Source: an uncultured Rhodopila sp. (GTDB lineage: Bacteria; Pseudomonadota; Alphaproteobacteria; Acetobacterales; Acetobacteraceae). From it: a stretch of 64,000 bases of DNA. Positions 63,357 through 64,000 of this stretch are shown piece by piece (position 1 is the stretch's first letter; each line of letters opens with the position of its first letter). The stretch is from NCBI RefSeq assembly GCF_903944925.1, contig NZ_CAJATU010000199.1:62001-126000 (forward strand), written 5' to 3'. Made by a program: the position numbers and the translations under genes. The notes beneath the pieces were generated by a model. That model saw nothing but the letters and a program-made list of their open reading frames with translations, was not told where the DNA came from and ran no database searches.

Positions 63357-64000
63357 CGGCCCGCGTCGCCCTGGTCACGGGTGGCGCGCACGGCATAGGG
63401 GCCGGCATCGCCACGCGCCTGTCGCAGGACGGCTGGCGCGTGGTGGTGGCGGACCGCGACCCCGCCGGTTCGGCTCCGGCGGGCGGACGCTACGTTGTCG
63501 GCGATGTCGGCGACGAAGCATCGGTCGCGGCGCTGCTCCGGTCGATTGAAACGACGGAACAGCGGCTGGATGCGCTGATCTGCAACGCCGGATTCATGAT
63601 CCGCAAGCCGCTCGCGAAATTGTCGCTGGCGGAATGGACTTCGGTGCTGACGACCAACCTGACCAGCACCTTCCTGCTGGTCCGCGCGGCGGAGGCCCTG
63701 TTGCGCGCCGCGAAGGGCGCAGTCATCACCATCGCCTCGTCGCGCGCCCGGATGTCGGAACCGGATACGGAGTCCTATTCGGCGTCCAAGGGCGGGCTGG
63801 TGGCGCTGACCCATGCGCTGGCGATCAGCCTCGGCCCGGACGTGCGAATCAACTGCATCAGCCCCGGCTGGATTGCGACCAAGGGGCCGGCGCCGACGCC
63901 GGAGGAGCACGCGTTTCACCCGGCGGGCCGGGTCGGACAGCCGGACGACATCGCCGCACTCGCCGCCTTCCTGGCGGGACCCGAAAGCGGGTTCATCACC
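63353..64000 (+). CDS. Short-chain dehydrogenase/reductase (partial, runs off the window)
   Basis: The first 216 aa of an SDR. ALVTGGAHGIGAGIATRLSQ is the cofactor motif, ICNAGFMIRKPLAKLS contains NAG, and ITIASSRARMSEPDTESYSA with YSASKGG holds Ser, Tyr and Lys. The expected C-terminal GG-x-GG end is beyond the edge. It overlaps metY by 4 bp, so the two are translated together; whether it works in methionine metabolism is unclear. Confidence 0.88.
   Translation, partial: MTARVALVTGGAHGIGAGIATRLSQDGWRVVVADRDPAGSAPAGGRYVVGDVGDEASVAALLRSIETTEQRLDALICNAGFMIRKPLAKLSLAEWTSVLTTNLTSTFLLVRAAEALLRAAKGAVITIASSRARMSEPDTESYSASKGGLVALTHALAISLGPDVRINCISPGWIATKGPAPTPEEHAFHPAGRVGQPDDIAALAAFLAGPESGFIT

Overview
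The window is 64 kb of GC-rich, densely coding bacterial chromosome. It looks like an alphaproteobacterium, probably a member of the Acetobacteraceae/Rhodospirillales. This placement is an inference from several signals: an mdh-sucC-sucD operon, a ZapE ATPase, a phasin, a CbpA-CbpM pair, a cisplatin-damage-type ATP-dependent DNA ligase, a Hint-domain surface protein, and alphaproteobacterial-style regulatory sites (a Zur palindrome, a GAAC-N7-GAAC LexA box and a TTGAT-N4-GTCAA FNR/FixK box). I see no rRNA, CRISPR array, prophage or intact insertion sequence. There is one tRNA (Pro, GGG).

Layout. 0-8.3 kb: a Zur-boxed zinc-type substrate-binding protein, a luciferase-like oxidoreductase, Cu/Zn superoxide dismutase, a nitroreductase, the class I ribonucleotide reductase large chain behind a LexA box and DnaA-box-like repeats, a tiny lipoprotein, the DNA ligase, tRNA-Pro and a small Cys-rich protein behind an FNR-type box. 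8.3-13 kb: a catabolic cassette of a TPP enzyme, an acyl-CoA/AMP ligase and an MFS permease. 13.2-18.3 kb: a TonB-dependent receptor and a YfiR-like periplasmic protein, divergent from a membrane GGDEF-EAL protein; together they look like an envelope-to-c-di-GMP signalling module. 18.4-23 kb: small membrane proteins, a PEP-CTERM protein, an acetyltransferase, a predicted barrel, a ferritin-like protein and an MBL-fold protein. 23-27.8 kb: the TCA operon mdh-sucC-sucD with a terminator, then ZapE.

27.8-33.1 kb: an inositol-monophosphatase/ADP-ribosylglycohydrolase fusion followed 2 nt later by a 2OG-Fe(II) oxygenase, a Uma2 nuclease, a tartrate-dehydrogenase-type enzyme and a VapBC-type toxin-antitoxin pair with a palindromic operator. 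33.1-37.3 kb: a tightly overlapping operon of phosphotransferase, acyl-CoA dehydrogenase, SDR and FAD oxidoreductase, resembling the 4-hydroxyacyl-CoA (levulinate, ACAD10/11) chemistry. 37.8-42.7 kb: a leucine-catabolic operon of isovaleryl-CoA dehydrogenase and both methylcrotonyl-CoA-carboxylase-type subunits. 42.8-45.7 kb: a 54-aa protein, a hot-dog thioesterase, an enoyl-CoA hydratase and CbpA-CbpM.

46.2-51.8 kb: an 1842-aa repetitive surface-type protein ending in a Hint domain. 51.8-52.3 kb: a decayed HI1419/HI1420-type toxin-antitoxin pair. 52.4-56.9 kb: NagA, a C-methyltransferase-like protein, an M20 peptidase and a second nitroreductase. 56.9-59.7 kb: a DUF3311-sodium/solute symporter-flavodoxin operon and an uncharacterised protein. 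59.8-64 kb: an SDR, a phasin, a DsbA/FrnE-like protein and metY overlapping an SDR that runs off the window.

The best candidates for undescribed biology are the receptor/YfiR-like/GGDEF-EAL module, the IMPase-ARH fusion with its coupled oxygenase, the kinase-dehydrogenase operon, and the giant Hint protein. A small hairpin repeat family whose two copies covary (about 26.5 and 37.8 kb) is the clearest non-coding structure.
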